A DNA stretch of 64,000 bases, taken from positions 20,894,001 to 20,958,000 of the forward strand of contig OX485804.1 in NCBI GenBank assembly GCA_950295325.1. Direction: 5' to 3'. Source of the DNA: Polytrichum commune (Eukaryota > Streptophyta > Polytrichopsida > Polytrichales > Polytrichaceae). The translations under genes were made by a program, and so were the position numbers. The notes beneath the pieces are model-generated. The model was not told the origin of the DNA and made no database searches. It saw only the letters and a program-made list of their open reading frames with translations. Shown piece after piece: positions 13,901-24,180 of this stretch; the first letter of the stretch is position 1; each line of letters opens with the position of its first letter.

Positions 13901-14546
13901 ACATCATGTTTTCCATGTGTAGGAACAAAGCAACTCCATGATTCCAGGGATGAACAAGCTTATCAATTCATTAAACATGTTCACGTCACAGCTCCACATG
14001 TTCATCTGTGAGGTTACGGTTGCGAGCCGCATGTTTTTCGGCCTAGGTGTCATTTCAATTGTCGCCGCAGCACTGCTCCGCAAAAGCGTGTCGAGCAACA
14101 GCCAGGCGATGCCGGCCACCATTCTTATCATTATTTTAGGTGGCCTTTGCGGAATCGCGGGGAAGTTTGCTGTTGACAGCATGGGTGGATCCGGGCGCCA
14201 CTGGCTTTTAATGTGGGAGTTTTTCTGCGTAATTCACACGGCCGCAACATGCTTCACCCCATTTTTGTATTGGGTACTCAATGGAACACCACCAAGCACA
14301 ATCACAGCAGCGGCCGCCACCGGCAAAGGCCAACGGCGCAAATTTCACTTGGTGACGATACCATCATGGCTGCGGCGTTTGGTGTTCCATATATGCATGG
14401 TGTTGGTGTTGCCTGTTTTGGCAGGGCTCCTTCCATTTGCTACAGTTCGGGAGATTGTGCGAGTATTTGGTTCGGGGTTTCATAACCTTGTGTTCTCACC
14501 AATAGAAGTATACCTCAGGGAAAGATTCCACTTTTCTTTACTATAG
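4988..14546 (+). CDS. CPR5: CPR5-like nuclear envelope / nuclear pore protein with long N-terminal extension
   Basis: CPR5 of Arabidopsis is a membrane protein of the plant nuclear pore that controls immunity, cell death and the cell cycle. The model has seven exons: 4988-5970, 8380-8716, 9730-9786 (or from 9727), 10038-10073, 10661-11345, about 11925-12448 and 13923-14546. All have GT-AG borders and every phase matches, giving about 1081 residues. Family signals are SLPAPLGMAIATVMAE, LLEAAMTESLAP, FVEQFKQSFRSTYRLI, a coiled-coil-like stretch (QQNYLKSLELSYKLRGLSMK) before a membrane segment, and the C-terminal membrane block with GLCGIAGKFAVDSMGGSG and LPVLAGLLPFATVRE. These match the Arabidopsis C-terminal half. 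The protein is nearly twice the 564-residue Arabidopsis length. Exon 1 adds a hydrophobic leader (FVHFLLLLLLAV) and an acidic, low-complexity region, and exon 2 adds a possible membrane segment (LAACLGVVVMLLW). The start of exon 6 is the least certain border. CPR5 identity is firm for exons 2-7; the joining of exon 1 is inferred from matching phase. Confidence 0.82.
5971..6370 (+). repeat. Tandem duplication with TTC microsatellites, CPR5 intron 1
   Basis: Two copies of about 190-200 bp lie side by side. Each starts with a run of TTC triplets (about 5977-5995 and 6175-6195) and shares TATGC, ATAGGCTC, GGTGTCTGTGGAATG-like, ATCCTATGCAAG and ACCTGAGCAGATGTTTCCAT. The first copy begins directly at the exon 1 splice donor. 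Confidence 0.7.
6437..6965 (+). repeat. Tandem duplication, CPR5 intron 1
   Basis: Two diverged copies have a period of about 273 bp. Shared blocks are CTTCAGTCCT, AATTACACCTAGTCAA, AACTTTGCTGTC, CTCATCTGGAAATTA, ACTGAGTGTTGATATTACC and GGGATGCATCAAT. No coding content was seen. Confidence 0.75.
7058..7410 (+). repeat. Dispersed direct repeat, copy 1 (CPR5 intron 1)
   Basis: About 340 bp here recurs at 14715-15050. Shared blocks include TTTTCATG, CATCAACAAAAA, AATCGGACCT, GATTCTTTAAT, AGGTCCTTCCA, TTCACTATTGAGTGT and GATCCTCAC. The two copies bracket most of the CPR5-like gene in direct orientation. The repeat type is not recognised. Confidence 0.7.
8700..9390 (+). repeat. Tandem duplication copying the CPR5 exon 2 end and splice donor
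   Basis: The exon 2 terminus and its donor, TCATGGCAGAGGTGGGAGAG (from 8706), recur at about 9054, 348 bp downstream. The following sequence is also repeated (CATTTCTTGTTCT, GACATGTTTTAAGTCC, ATCAAGGTGGAAGTTG, GACAACCTTCA). A third partial copy begins near 9360 (AGTGGATTTGACATTAACTA) without a donor. It lies inside intron 2 of the CPR5 model. Confidence 0.72.
11484..11790. mobile_element. MITE with ACTACACTAAA-type ends, CPR5 intron 5
   Basis: The left end reads TACACTAAATAATGC then TTTTAGTGTGGGCCAC. The right end read on the minus strand is TACTACACTAAATAG followed by a similar AGTGTGGGTGG and later GTGGACCACACTAAT. It is about 307 bp with no ORF. It belongs to the same terminal-repeat family as 15159-15425, 27043-27367, 35529-35877 and 57359-57584. 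Such ends resemble CACTA-type elements, but a 3-bp target duplication was not confirmed. Confidence 0.65.
13469..13588 (+). pseudogene. 5S rRNA-like sequence in CPR5 intron 6
   Basis: Exactly 120 nt align end to end with a plant 5S rRNA. The start is GGGTGGCTTATACCC. It continues with CAGATCCCATGAGAACTCTG (canonical CGGATCCCATCAGAACTCCG), then GAGGTTAAG at the box A position and CGGATGGGTGATC at the box C position. The 3' end GTGCACCCC can pair with the 5' GGGTG. Helix II residues are poorly kept. The sequence lies in sense orientation in the last intron of the CPR5-like gene. It could be a 5S pseudogene, part of a Cassandra-type TRIM retrotransposon LTR (these carry 5S sequence), or a retained structural element. 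I found no clear LTR partner or primer-binding site beside it. Confidence 0.62.
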
Positions 14547-14714
14547 TTTAGTTGCAACCTGTTTTTGGCCTCCTGATTCTATTTGAACATCGGGTACTGA
14601 ATCTTTTGAAGGGGACAATTACCATGTACAAATGTGCTAGTCAATGTCTCAAATTAAAACCAATGGTTTGGTGTAGACACAACAGTTGACTCGGTGTGTG
14701 CCCCTGAAGGTGTT

Positions 14715-15050
14715 AATTGGTTTGCTTTTCATGTTCTCCAAGTTCTACTGATTAGATGTGCCCAATGAAACGTGTTGCATTTAGCAAATCTACGATGGAG
14801 CATCAACAAAAATCGGACCTCCCTTGACATAGTTATGATTATTGGAAGTGCATGTTGGTCGATTCTTTAATTAAATACAGAGGTCCTTCCAGTTCTGTTC
14901 ACTATTGAGTGTGGAGTATTAGAAATTGAAGACGCAGTCCAATCTCTTTTAAACATCACATGTCTTTATGTTGTTTGTTCGTTGATCCTCACTTAACCAC
15001 AAACCAATCAAATATAGGCATTTGATTAAGAGAAGTAACCAAATAACACC
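14715..15050 (+). repeat. Dispersed direct repeat, copy 2
   Basis: This is the partner of 7058-7410, starting about 170 bp after the CPR5 stop codon. The copies share the blocks listed for copy 1 and end in the same AAATAACACC. It probably covers part of the CPR5 3' flank. Confidence 0.7.
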
Positions 15051-15158
15051 AATGGTGTTGGTGATAAGGTTGGAGCATCTTATGGCTTGCATTCGTTCCA
15101 AGATTGGTTCGCCTTGAAACAAATAATTGTCATTGTCTTATTGGAGGATGTTGATGTT

Positions 15159-15425
15159 ACTACACTAAATGTACCAATTAGTGACAGTGGTACTAATTCA
15201 AGTCACATGCACAATCTAGCCGAATCTCAAAGTTATGTAGGACTAAAGTTGCTACTGAGTGAAATAGTGCTGGTACTTTAAGTGAATAGTGCCAAGTGTT
15301 AAGATGAACAATGCTTCCTAGTCTTAGATCTAAGATCTTTTAGTGGCACTAATTCATAGTATAAAAGAATTTCGTATCGCCTTCACTATTTTCCCACACT
15401 CACTAATTGGTATATTTAGTGTAGT
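15159..15425. mobile_element. MITE, 267 bp, near-perfect 25-bp terminal inverted repeats
   Basis: The left terminus is ACTACACTAAATGTACCAAT continuing TAGTG. The right terminus read in reverse complement is ACTACACTAAATATACCAAT continuing TAGTG. Only one mismatch occurs in 25 positions. There is no ORF. It is the best preserved member of this terminal-repeat family in the window. Confidence 0.82.
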
Positions 15426-15429
15426 CAAA

Positions 15430-17816
15430 ATCATATTATGATTTTTACACTCATAACTTGGGGGCAAATTTTTAATATGGATGGATGAGAGCAGCATGCC
15501 CACTATGGTTGCTTGGGTCACATATATGTTGATAAGTAGACTACAGAGAAAGGAATATCAACCATCATAAACACAATGCATAACTACTACGCGCCTTAAT
15601 TCACAAGACTTGACTCTTTAAATGGCTTCCTTCTCGGATGACCCCTAACTACTTTGTTCCACCCTCTCACATGGTTACTCTTACTTTTGCTCAACAATGC
15701 TCTTCCTTTATCATTTGTTCCATCGGACAATCTTTCTATTTGCTCTCTCTTTGTTGCTCGGGGTTTCTCCTCTTCAGACGCTAACATACTATAGTTTAAC
15801 TTTGTTCTTCCTCACAAAGTAGCCATTCCATCACTCTCTACGCTAATAGTTTTATATTTCTTTACTTAGGTTAACCCTCTTTCTTCTACCTCTCTTGGAT
15901 GTTGAACTTTAAAAAGGTCCTTGGACGACTGTTACATAATATTCAATCTTTTCCAAACAATATGCTTAGCTTTTGGACTCACTATAATTTTTTATACATT
16001 TCACTCTTTCATCCTTCATTCACTCTTTCATCTCTTGCTTCTCATTCTGATTCATATCCTCTTTCCCTCATAGGTTGATCAATTCTTTATCAATCTCACA
16101 TTGCTCTCCACAATTCTTAACGCTCACTTCCACAATTCTAACTCACTCAATTCCACTCACAACTTCGAACTTACTCAATTGCAATCACAACAATAGACAA
16201 TGGTTCACAATTCCACATTCACTCAATAAGAAGTAAAAAGCGATTCAACTGGACTTTGGCTACTCAGTGCAACTTCTATTTCAAAACAACTGTATAATGA
16301 ACCTTAACACAAACAAGTAATCCCGCAATCAATGCGGTGATTATTCTCAGTTTACAGAGTATAGTTCATCTATAATCTTGCACAATCTCTGTGCAGAGGG
16401 AGAGAATTCTCTGAGTTTAGCTATGCTCTCAAAGTGCTCAAAGAAGTGCCCGCCTCTCCCAACTCCCCCAACCTCTTTGTGCTCGGCGGGGACGACGATG
16501 ATTGAGTTGTAACCAACTATGGGCTCTTAAAGCTTGCGCCTATGGTTATAACTCCTTGCCATTGCTCATAGTTAATTATTTTCATCTACCTAGATGTTAC
16601 TTCATCCAGCTACTTTCCCATCTGCCTGTAGTTAAATTGATTGACCAAAAATTTGGCTCACATGTATGAACTTTCCTAATGTAACTTTCCAATACTTGCT
16701 TCCAACTAATCTCCATATAAGTGAACATGCAATAGTTCCACAAAGTCATCAAACTTACACCATAAATGTAGAGAAGAATAAGGCGATTCACTAATAGGAC
16801 AAATCGGAGGGGCAGCTACAAAGAGAATCACAAGTATTCAATGGTCAACCTGGACAACCCCTTTCATTGTTCTCGACTGACTTCCAGCATTCTGACAAAG
16901 ACAATATTGATTAGTTCTCGTAGAAAATTGCACATATATAGATGCAAAACATGTTCATAACATTACTCAGTGCACAACTCTTGTTCCGTGGGCCTTCAAA
17001 ATATGACAGTGAGATGCTTGGGAAGTTGTGCAAGGAAACTCAGATTCAGACTAAACTCTTAGCATCTCACTATTATATTGCGAGAGCCCACATCATTGAG
17101 TAATGTTAAAAGTTCACAATCATGAAGAAGTATTCCACAAATTTTTGCATCGAATTACTAGACCCCCACCCCCGTCCTTCTAGATTACACACGACACACC
17201 ATATTTCAAATTGATTTGATCATAATTGTCATAGCAACTTGTACCCTTTCTTCTTCTTCTTTTACTCCCTTGAACTTAAACATCACACACTAACTTCTTC
17301 ATGTAATCGGACACACATTTGTAATACCTTTGGACCTCTTTTTGGACCTCTCAGGTTTTCAAACCTAGGCCAGGGTGACATTTTCCTACTAATGTCACAC
17401 CTACTTATTACTTACCCACACTCCACCACCAATTCCGGCTACCATAATGCTCTTAAATTCAGTTAACCATGTATAGGGCCTACCCTAGAGAGGAAATTAA
17501 GGGGTATTAATCTGTGGACGAAGCAGCTCGTCATTCATGCTTGTTCCAACGTGAGCCATGATTATATCTTTGGACGTGGATCGAAATGAGTTTTCACAAT
17601 CAACTACTAGAACTTCTCATGATTAATTTTGTGAAACCTGAGAATGTGCAGAGGACTCCGAGCATTATTTTGGTTACTCAAGGTAAAACTCACCCCCCAA
17701 GAGGGGACAACAACTACAACATGCTGGCAAAGAGGCTCTTCATTCATGCTTGCCACCAACAGTAGCCAGTGTTTATTTCTACCTGCTTGGACCTCATTTG
17801 AAACGGGTTCTCCTAC
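15430..17816. other. Intergenic, no gene recognised
   Basis: Long C/T-rich stretches (15600-16200) and a compact GC-richer patch near 16380-16500 are present. No ORF of a known family, tRNA or rRNA was recognised. The 16.3-16.5 kb patch might be a retroelement LTR fragment, but I could not support that. Confidence 0.4.
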
Positions 17817-20800
17817 TCAACCTATTTGGAATTTCTCAAAATTGAGTTTGCAGAGCTTGGAGAGTGCATATGAAGGCTCTAAATAATTCCCTTTGAGGAG
17901 CGATTCAGCCATAATTCGAGCCACGGCTTCAGTGCTGTGGATGCCATCCCAGCTGAAGTAGGAATTTGGATCGGCACACGCCTTTGTTACAAGCAAGACT
18001 CCATTGACATATCCACTTGTTCCACACAGTATTTCTTGTACGTTATACTCTCCTCCAGCTCCACAGCAAGCCTTTATTGTCTCCTTGAACCCTGCCAGTG
18101 CCAAGGAGAAGGATCACATAAACACACGAGTATGTATACGTATTGAGGTGTGCGGCTTATGTGGTGAAGGTGAGTTTCCATGTATGTTGCTCGCACACTG
18201 GACTCTGGTGGAAACAAGGGATAAATGTAGATGACTCGTATGTGCCAACTAGTTATTGTTAGTTTTGAGTGTCTAGTGGGGGCATGGAAGTCTAGTGGCA
18301 CATGGCCATGAGCCTCCACATTCAGGTTGCCTACTAGAACGTGGTTTCTTTTGTTATCTTCATGAAACTTGGTAGGAAAGTGATGGCCCATTAACGTCAC
18401 TTCATTTTTTTCATACCTTGGACCCAGACTACAGTGCAAAGTCGTCCTTGAGTCCAAAGTTTTGCTCTTGAGCAATAGGGTCGCTCGATTTCAGAGTTTC
18501 TTTGGTGTTGGACCTGAAAGAGTGTAAAGCTGCCTTTTATAGCACAGGGTTACACAGAGAGGCACCCACCGAGGAGGTTTCGCTGCCAACTACAATTGTT
18601 TTTAAAACAGCAAGTGGATGTGGGGTTTAGTACTTGAGAACACATTGCTTACCATAGGCAGAAGGGTTATTGAGGATGGCATCCAACAGACTGTACATGT
18701 CTGCATTGATGATGGTGGCATCAGGAAACTTCTTGCCGAGGGCCTTGAGACCAGCTTTGATTAACACATTTGTGGATTGCATGACCTCATTCAAAGTGGC
18801 CAGGCATCCTCGACTATCAAAGGTGGACAGGTTGCGTGATCCAAGAGAAGCTAGAAAAACTGGGTAGCATCCGAGCGGAGGCATGTTGAAAACCATGAGA
18901 GTTCTTGCGCCTTGGTGGTAGAGCTCCTGCAACACGTCCTTTGCTTAGATTGATAACCAAAGAATTGTTCTATTTGCACTGAAACAGTACATAATCTACT
19001 CAAATCAGGTTTGATTAGCTTAGGCATCAATTATGTATCGATTCCTGGAGTCACACCACACCTCTCACAGGGGGTTTTGAACAATTTTCTTCACAGGGAA
19101 GCATGGGGTGAAGTGGATAGAAAACTTAGGAGTGGACCTCCATTCACTGGGTTTCCTACTCCTCAAGTTTTGTCCATTTTACCACATGTTTCCTTAGGTG
19201 GTACACTGTCCAAAGTTCCTAGGACACTAGTTCCTCAATCCTTGCAGTCCAAATGCTTTTAAAGTGCAGAAAATTTTCTATCTTCACTTGATTGAAATAC
19301 TATGCAAATTTTTTGGGTTAGGTTAGGCATCGACTATTTATGGTTCCTAAAGGCAAAGTATATTGCTACTCATTTATACTTGCTACTAAGAGAGATAATT
19401 TAGCGATCAATCTGTAGGTGTTTCCGAGCATCCAACCAAATGGATATAATATCAACTTTGTATGAGCTATCGAAAAAGATATCAAGTGTCCTTGTGGCAT
19501 TGTGAATGAGAAACTAGTACATATGTGAAGGTACAATGGGTGGGGTAGATGATTAAAAAACAAACTTTAACCCTACTGACATCATCAAATGGATGACTGG
19601 ATGAGATCCAATTGGGATGAAACTTTTTGCCTAAGATTTTCAACTAAATTGTGAACCTTTGAGGCTTGACATTTTTATGATTGCACCAGATTTGATTTTT
19701 TGAGAACCCTTGCAATGTGTAGCACTCCATTTTACATCCAATCTTACATAATAATTTTTAAGTAACTTCAAAAACTCCAATTGCAAATCCCAACAACAAA
19801 TATCTGAAACATAAGAGAATCTAAATTTCAAGAATGAAAATCTTTAATTGCATGCATGATACCAAGCAGAGTCAGGTGGCAAGCTCTCTTTAGTCGACTC
19901 TTCATATATTGTTGCCTATCTTTGGACACAAATAACCTTGTTCCATCCACCAGAGGTGCGTCCCCAACGACATCATTCTCACGAGGTTATTCAGATTACC
20001 TAAGAATTATTCCATTTGCATAGTAAACAAGCTGCTTAAGACGGTTGTGATTTTTGAGGGTTCAAGATCCTTACTTCCACACCTGCCATCAAAGCGTCGG
20101 AGATGCCGGTGATGTTGGCCCTGACTTGATCGATCGTTTGACCCAAAAGGATGAGTGGGACGAGGAAATCATTGGTCCCAGTAGTGACGAAAAACAATCC
20201 CTTCTGGAAGTGCCTCGGTTTTGTGAGTAGCTTCAAACTGCTCTTCAGAAGACCTGCTTTTCAGAAGACCCAAGTCACCGCGGTTTACGATTTAGGGTAC
20301 ATGAATCACTCCTGATATTCCTACTACTGCTCAGATGAAAATCCTCAATCAATCAATGCTTCCAAACTACAAAACAAATATCAACATTCAACACGTACTG
20401 GGGTCTGTACAAATTGCAATCCAGTTTGAAAATGTGACGTTTGAACAAATTGTTGATAGTAATATGCAAGTTATAGATCACGCAAGAACAGCCTTTATCA
20501 TGTGTAATAACCCACACATGAGTGGTGAGTTTGCTTGGTAAGTCTATCAGATTTGGCCCATTCTATGTTAATTCTAGCTGTCACTAGAAGCAATCTTGTC
20601 TGTTACAATTATCTGTTGCGACTTGTTCGTTATGAGTTGGCTGTGATAAATGTAAAATATCCAGCAATGTGGTTGCCATTATGTAGCAACCAAATGGCTA
20701 TATATATGTAAATTTTCATTGAGATCTGCAATGAACAAGTCGCAACGGACAACCGAAGCATAGAAGATCTTTTCGAGGGAATTTTCTTTTATAAAGAAGC

Positions 20801-23198
20801 ATAAATCTTGCCAATGATTTAAGAGAATGTTACAACATCAATCATGCTACTTACAACATTACTTAACAAGTTGAGCCTGTCCTGACATCTAACTCATAGT
20901 TGCTTCGTTCTTTGAATAAAATAAAAGTGGGTCTTATTCTAGAATTTGTTGAGGTTTTAGCTTGAACCTATAAAGTGAGTGAAGGAGGCCAGTCAAGGCT
21001 GGACGCCCACCTCTTTGAGCCGGCCCCCACCATTATGACCCAAGGTGAGATTGCAATTCATAATATATCCCGTAGAGTTCTTTTCTAAGATCTCAACATA
21101 GTATCAAAGATTCTAGAGTGATCCACTTGAGGTGAATCAATCACAAATTTAAAAGGGTCGATTTGTTTCCTAAACCCCTAATCTCAACAATGGTACTGGG
21201 GAGCCAACTCAAAGAAGTGGACGTTTAATCCTAGCTAGTGAACGGATCCACTAATGTAAGAAGCATTGATTTGTTAAGAAATAAAGATGTTAAGAGTTGT
21301 GTTGTTTATGAAGTAGGTAATGAATGCGAGGAGCCTTGCCATGGGCTGTAGTAGATGCCCAACCTAGCAATGATTTAGTTACTAGGTGTCCTATCGGGCC
21401 AATTAGGAATAGACACGTCCACAAAATCATTTGGACAGATCACTATGGAAAGAGAACTTCAGATTATGGTTATGGTTACTAAGGAATGTTATGATGAACA
21501 TACACCACCGATGTTTAGAACATGAATAGAGTGAATTCAAAAGAAAATTAGTGAATGTTATTACCATTCTCCGCATTCTTCCACAACGCCACAGTCTGCT
21601 GCTTGAAGTACTCGAATTGCTTCGACTGGACATAGAATGTGAAGGGCGGGGTAAGACTCGCAGAGTAGGAATTGTTTTGCGCCAAGCTTCCCGAGGTTGC
21701 GAAATTGGCGCCATGCCTGAAATCACCGCCCACAGGTTGCAGGTATGGATGCAGGAACGGAAAATCCAGAGCTTGTGCTGCAGGAGCCGTCACAAAACAC
21801 AAACCAAAGTATGTAAAAATTGTGAAAGAAAAGAAATCCTTGGTTTCTTGATCTCCAAGTACAGAAAATAGGAGCTTAATCAAGAATCAAGCATGAACTC
21901 AGAGCATTATTATTTAGTCTATGAAGACTGGTCGCTTTCTACATTACCTAGTAAAACCTATTCCCTCTCTTCCATACACTACAGATTGATTCAGGCTGAA
22001 ACTGAATCCAGATTCCGAGGCATCCTGCACTCTAGTTGTGGAATCAAAGAGGAGCCAGCAAAGAGAACACCCGAATTGATTTCTGAGGGAGGACTTGTTG
22101 GTGCTTTCCGAGCCACTTCACAAGTTGCCTACCTCTTATGGAGAAGATGAATGTTGCAGAAGATTATAGAAAGTAGATCAGCGCAATTAGGAACAGTACC
22201 CGATTCATGCTTGAAGATGGGTTTCACACCAAAATCGACTTCTGAGGGAGGAATTAACACTTGCCGAAGACATTGATTGCAAGTTACCTGAATCTTATGG
22301 AGGATCTTAATATTGCAGAAACGATTATGGAAGTACCGCTCATGACGAATTAGACAGGTCCATCCTTCAAGATTGATTCCGCACCAGAATTGACTTCTGA
22401 AGGAGGACGACTTTTAGTATTCGATCATGAAGAAATCGATCATGAGTTGCCTAAATCTTTATGGAGGAGCTGAATGTTGCAGAAAGATTATAGAAAGTAG
22501 ATCAGCGCAATTAGGAACAGTACCCGATTCATGCTTGAAGATGGGTTTCGCGCCAAAATCGACTTCTGAGGGAGGAATTGGCACTTGCCGAAGACATTGA
22601 TTGCAAGTTACCTGAATCTTATGGAGGATCTTAATATTGCAGAAACGATTAAGGAAGTACCGCTCACGACGAATTAGACAGGTCCATCCTTCAAGATTGA
22701 TTCCACACCAGAATTGACTTCTGAGGGAGGACGACTTTTAGTATTCGATCATGAAGAAATCGATCATGAGTTGCCTAAATCTTTATGGAGGAGCTGAATG
22801 TTGCAGACAGCTAAACGGAGGTAGATCGACGACACAAGGAATCAGAGCGGTTCATGCATCAACAGATTTCACATTCAAATTGAAATCTAAGGGAGGCGGA
22901 CTTAGGAGTTACCGAAAAAATCGATGACGAGTCGGCCATTGGAGTATCGGTTGGCGGGCTTCTTGAAGTAAGTTTCGCCGTAAGGCAAGGAGGTTTGCGG
23001 GGCAGATGCGTAAGGAAACGCAGCCTGAGCATTCCCCGTGTCGGTCATGGACGCCCCAAACGCAAATATGGCTTCGGGGCATGAATTTCCCTCTGCCAAT
23101 CCCACCGCACAGCATCGCATCAACACCGAAACGATGAGTCCCAATTTGAAGGCCGCTTGAAAAACACCGCCATGATCGTCTCCTCCCAATTTCATCAT
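17817..23198 (-). CDS. GDSL esterase/lipase, secreted, complete
   Basis: This is an SGNH-hydrolase-fold esterase/lipase of the large plant GDSL family, which acts on acyl esters, usually in the apoplast or endomembrane system. There are five exons on the minus strand: 23198-22913, 21777-21565, 20253-20075, 18926-18653 and 18091-17817. Phases match throughout, giving 408 residues, close to the family's usual 350-400. The N-terminus has a signal-peptide-like hydrophobic run (LGLIVSVLMRCCAVGLA). Block I is FAFGASMTDTGN, with the nucleophile Ser kept but Ala where most members have Asp (GDS). GANFATSGS gives block II, TTGTNDF block III and WDGIHSTEA the block V Asp-x-x-His. PYGETYF and NRYSNGRLVIDFF are also typical. 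The start is the first ATG in frame. A TATA box lies about 195 bp upstream. The substrate cannot be told from sequence. Confidence 0.95.
18173..18344. repeat. Dispersed repeat, GDSL intron 4 copy
   Basis: Blocks GTTTCCATGTATGTTGCTC, CGTATGTGCCAACTA, ATGGAAGTCTAG and CTCCACATTC recur in the same order at 35955-36280, where extra sequence is inserted between them. The element type is not recognised. Confidence 0.55.
20826..21112 (+). mobile_element. Possible LTR / TRIM retrotransposon remnant, GDSL intron 2
   Basis: A segment beginning TGTTACAACATCAATC (about 20829) runs to GATCTCAACA followed by TAGTATCAAAGATTC. The last part resembles the plant tRNA-iMet primer-binding site TGGTATCAGAGC that follows many LTRs. 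TG..CA-type ends and the PBS-like motif suggest one LTR plus the start of an internal region. No second LTR was found, and no gag or pol is present. Confidence 0.35.
22133..22905. repeat. Tandem array in GDSL intron 1, about 324-bp unit
   Basis: Two nearly identical units start at about 22151 and 22474 (period 323), and a third, decayed copy starts near 22798. Each unit is itself made of two related halves of about 160 bp, each with TTGCAGAAA.., GACTTCTGAGGGAGGA and a GAAATCGATCATGAGTTGCC-like segment. That last segment resembles the exon 1 end of the GDSL gene (AAATCGATGACGAGTCGGCC on the plus strand, about 22918-22937). So the array seems to be built from the exon 1/intron 1 border. Confidence 0.8.
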
Positions 23199-23394
23199 CT
23201 TCACCACAGTACCTTAACCCTGCAACAACTCACACAATTGGACACCCCAAATCTTTAGAATATAACTCCAGCCTCATCATTCTATTAATTCCACTGGCAT
23301 CGTTGCTCGGAACATGAGTAATTCGGATGACGAAGCCCAGCAGATCCACTACTACACAACCCAGAACTTTTTAGAAGCGGCTTTCCAACAAACC

Positions 23395-23402
23395 TATTTA
23401 TA
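23395..23402 (-). promoter_or_regulatory. TATA box of GDSL gene
   Basis: TATAAATA on the minus strand lies 197 bp before the GDSL start codon. This puts transcription start near 23365 and leaves a leader of about 165 nt. Confidence 0.55.
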
Positions 23403-23415
23403 ACACCGTGACTGT

Positions 23416-23493
23416 GCATTGAAACACCGTCACGGTCCATTCAAACACGGCAAACAAGGTGCATTGGAACACGAGAAACACGGTGCATTGAAA
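23416..23493. repeat. Short repeats upstream of the GDSL TATA box
   Basis: Three to four copies of GCATTGAAACAC (variants CCATTCAAACAC, GCATTGGAACAC) occur at 23416, 23436, 23461 and 23484. They lie just upstream of the GDSL TATA box, so they could act as clustered protein-binding sites or be a simple minisatellite. Confidence 0.5.
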
Positions 23494-23811
23494 CAATCCA
23501 AGGGAGCTAAATTAATCACTACAAACAGAAAGAGAAACCTTAATATTCTAGCATATGGCATGTGGAGCAGTGTGGAGCTGTGTTCAATATTGAAGTCTTC
23601 AACACCTGTCAAATGCCATTATGACTGTTAAAGAAGGCCTTTTTGGGGGGCATTTCATAAAAATATGCTTTCCACCAGTCATAGTGAAGGTCTCTCCAAA
23701 AACTGCTTGTCATAAAATACAATGGCTGCAATTTGCAAATAGAAACATAGATGGACTCCAATCTTGGCACTCTAGCATACACTTTCAAGTTCCAATGACT
23801 TGCAATTTCAA

Positions 23812-23962
23812 CTCTGCAACTTCAACTCGGCACTGACTACAACTTCCACTCTGGAAGTCAGCACAGCAACTTCAGCTCGGCACTCTTGGGAGTCAACACT
23901 GCAACTTTGACTCGACACTGTGGGAGTCGGCATTGCAAATTTCGGCATTGCAATATATGTAT
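23812..23962. repeat. Degenerate minisatellite beside hAT relic
   Basis: Units of about 33-40 bp follow the pattern GCAACTTCAACTCGGCACT then GGGAGTCA. They decay towards the 3' end (GCAAATTTCGGCATTGC). Confidence 0.6.
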
Positions 23963-24000
23963 AGTAGATATTGCAGGGAGCATGTATGAAATTGTGACAA

Positions 24001-24180
24001 TGGATACTCGTAATTCCTGCAAGCACAGCTATATGTGAATGTGGATTTTCCAAACATAATTGGGTGAAGAGTGATCGCAGAAGTCGATTGAAACTTGAAA
24101 CATTGGTTGCATTGATGCGAGTGTCATTATGCAATCTTCCAATGGAAAATATGGATTGGACTAAAATTTTTGACACTTGA
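24001..24180 (+). pseudogene. hAT-type transposase C-terminal fragment
   Basis: The plus-strand reading from 24001 to the TGA at 24178 is open. It starts VIPASTAICECGFSKHNWVK, continues SDRRSRLKLETLVALMRVSL and ends MENMDWTKIF. This is the conserved hAT C-terminal dimerisation region as found in DUF4371-type hAT proteins, where the family usually has SCERGFS. Nothing resembling the DDE core lies upstream, where a minisatellite begins instead. It is a truncated relic. Confidence 0.8.
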
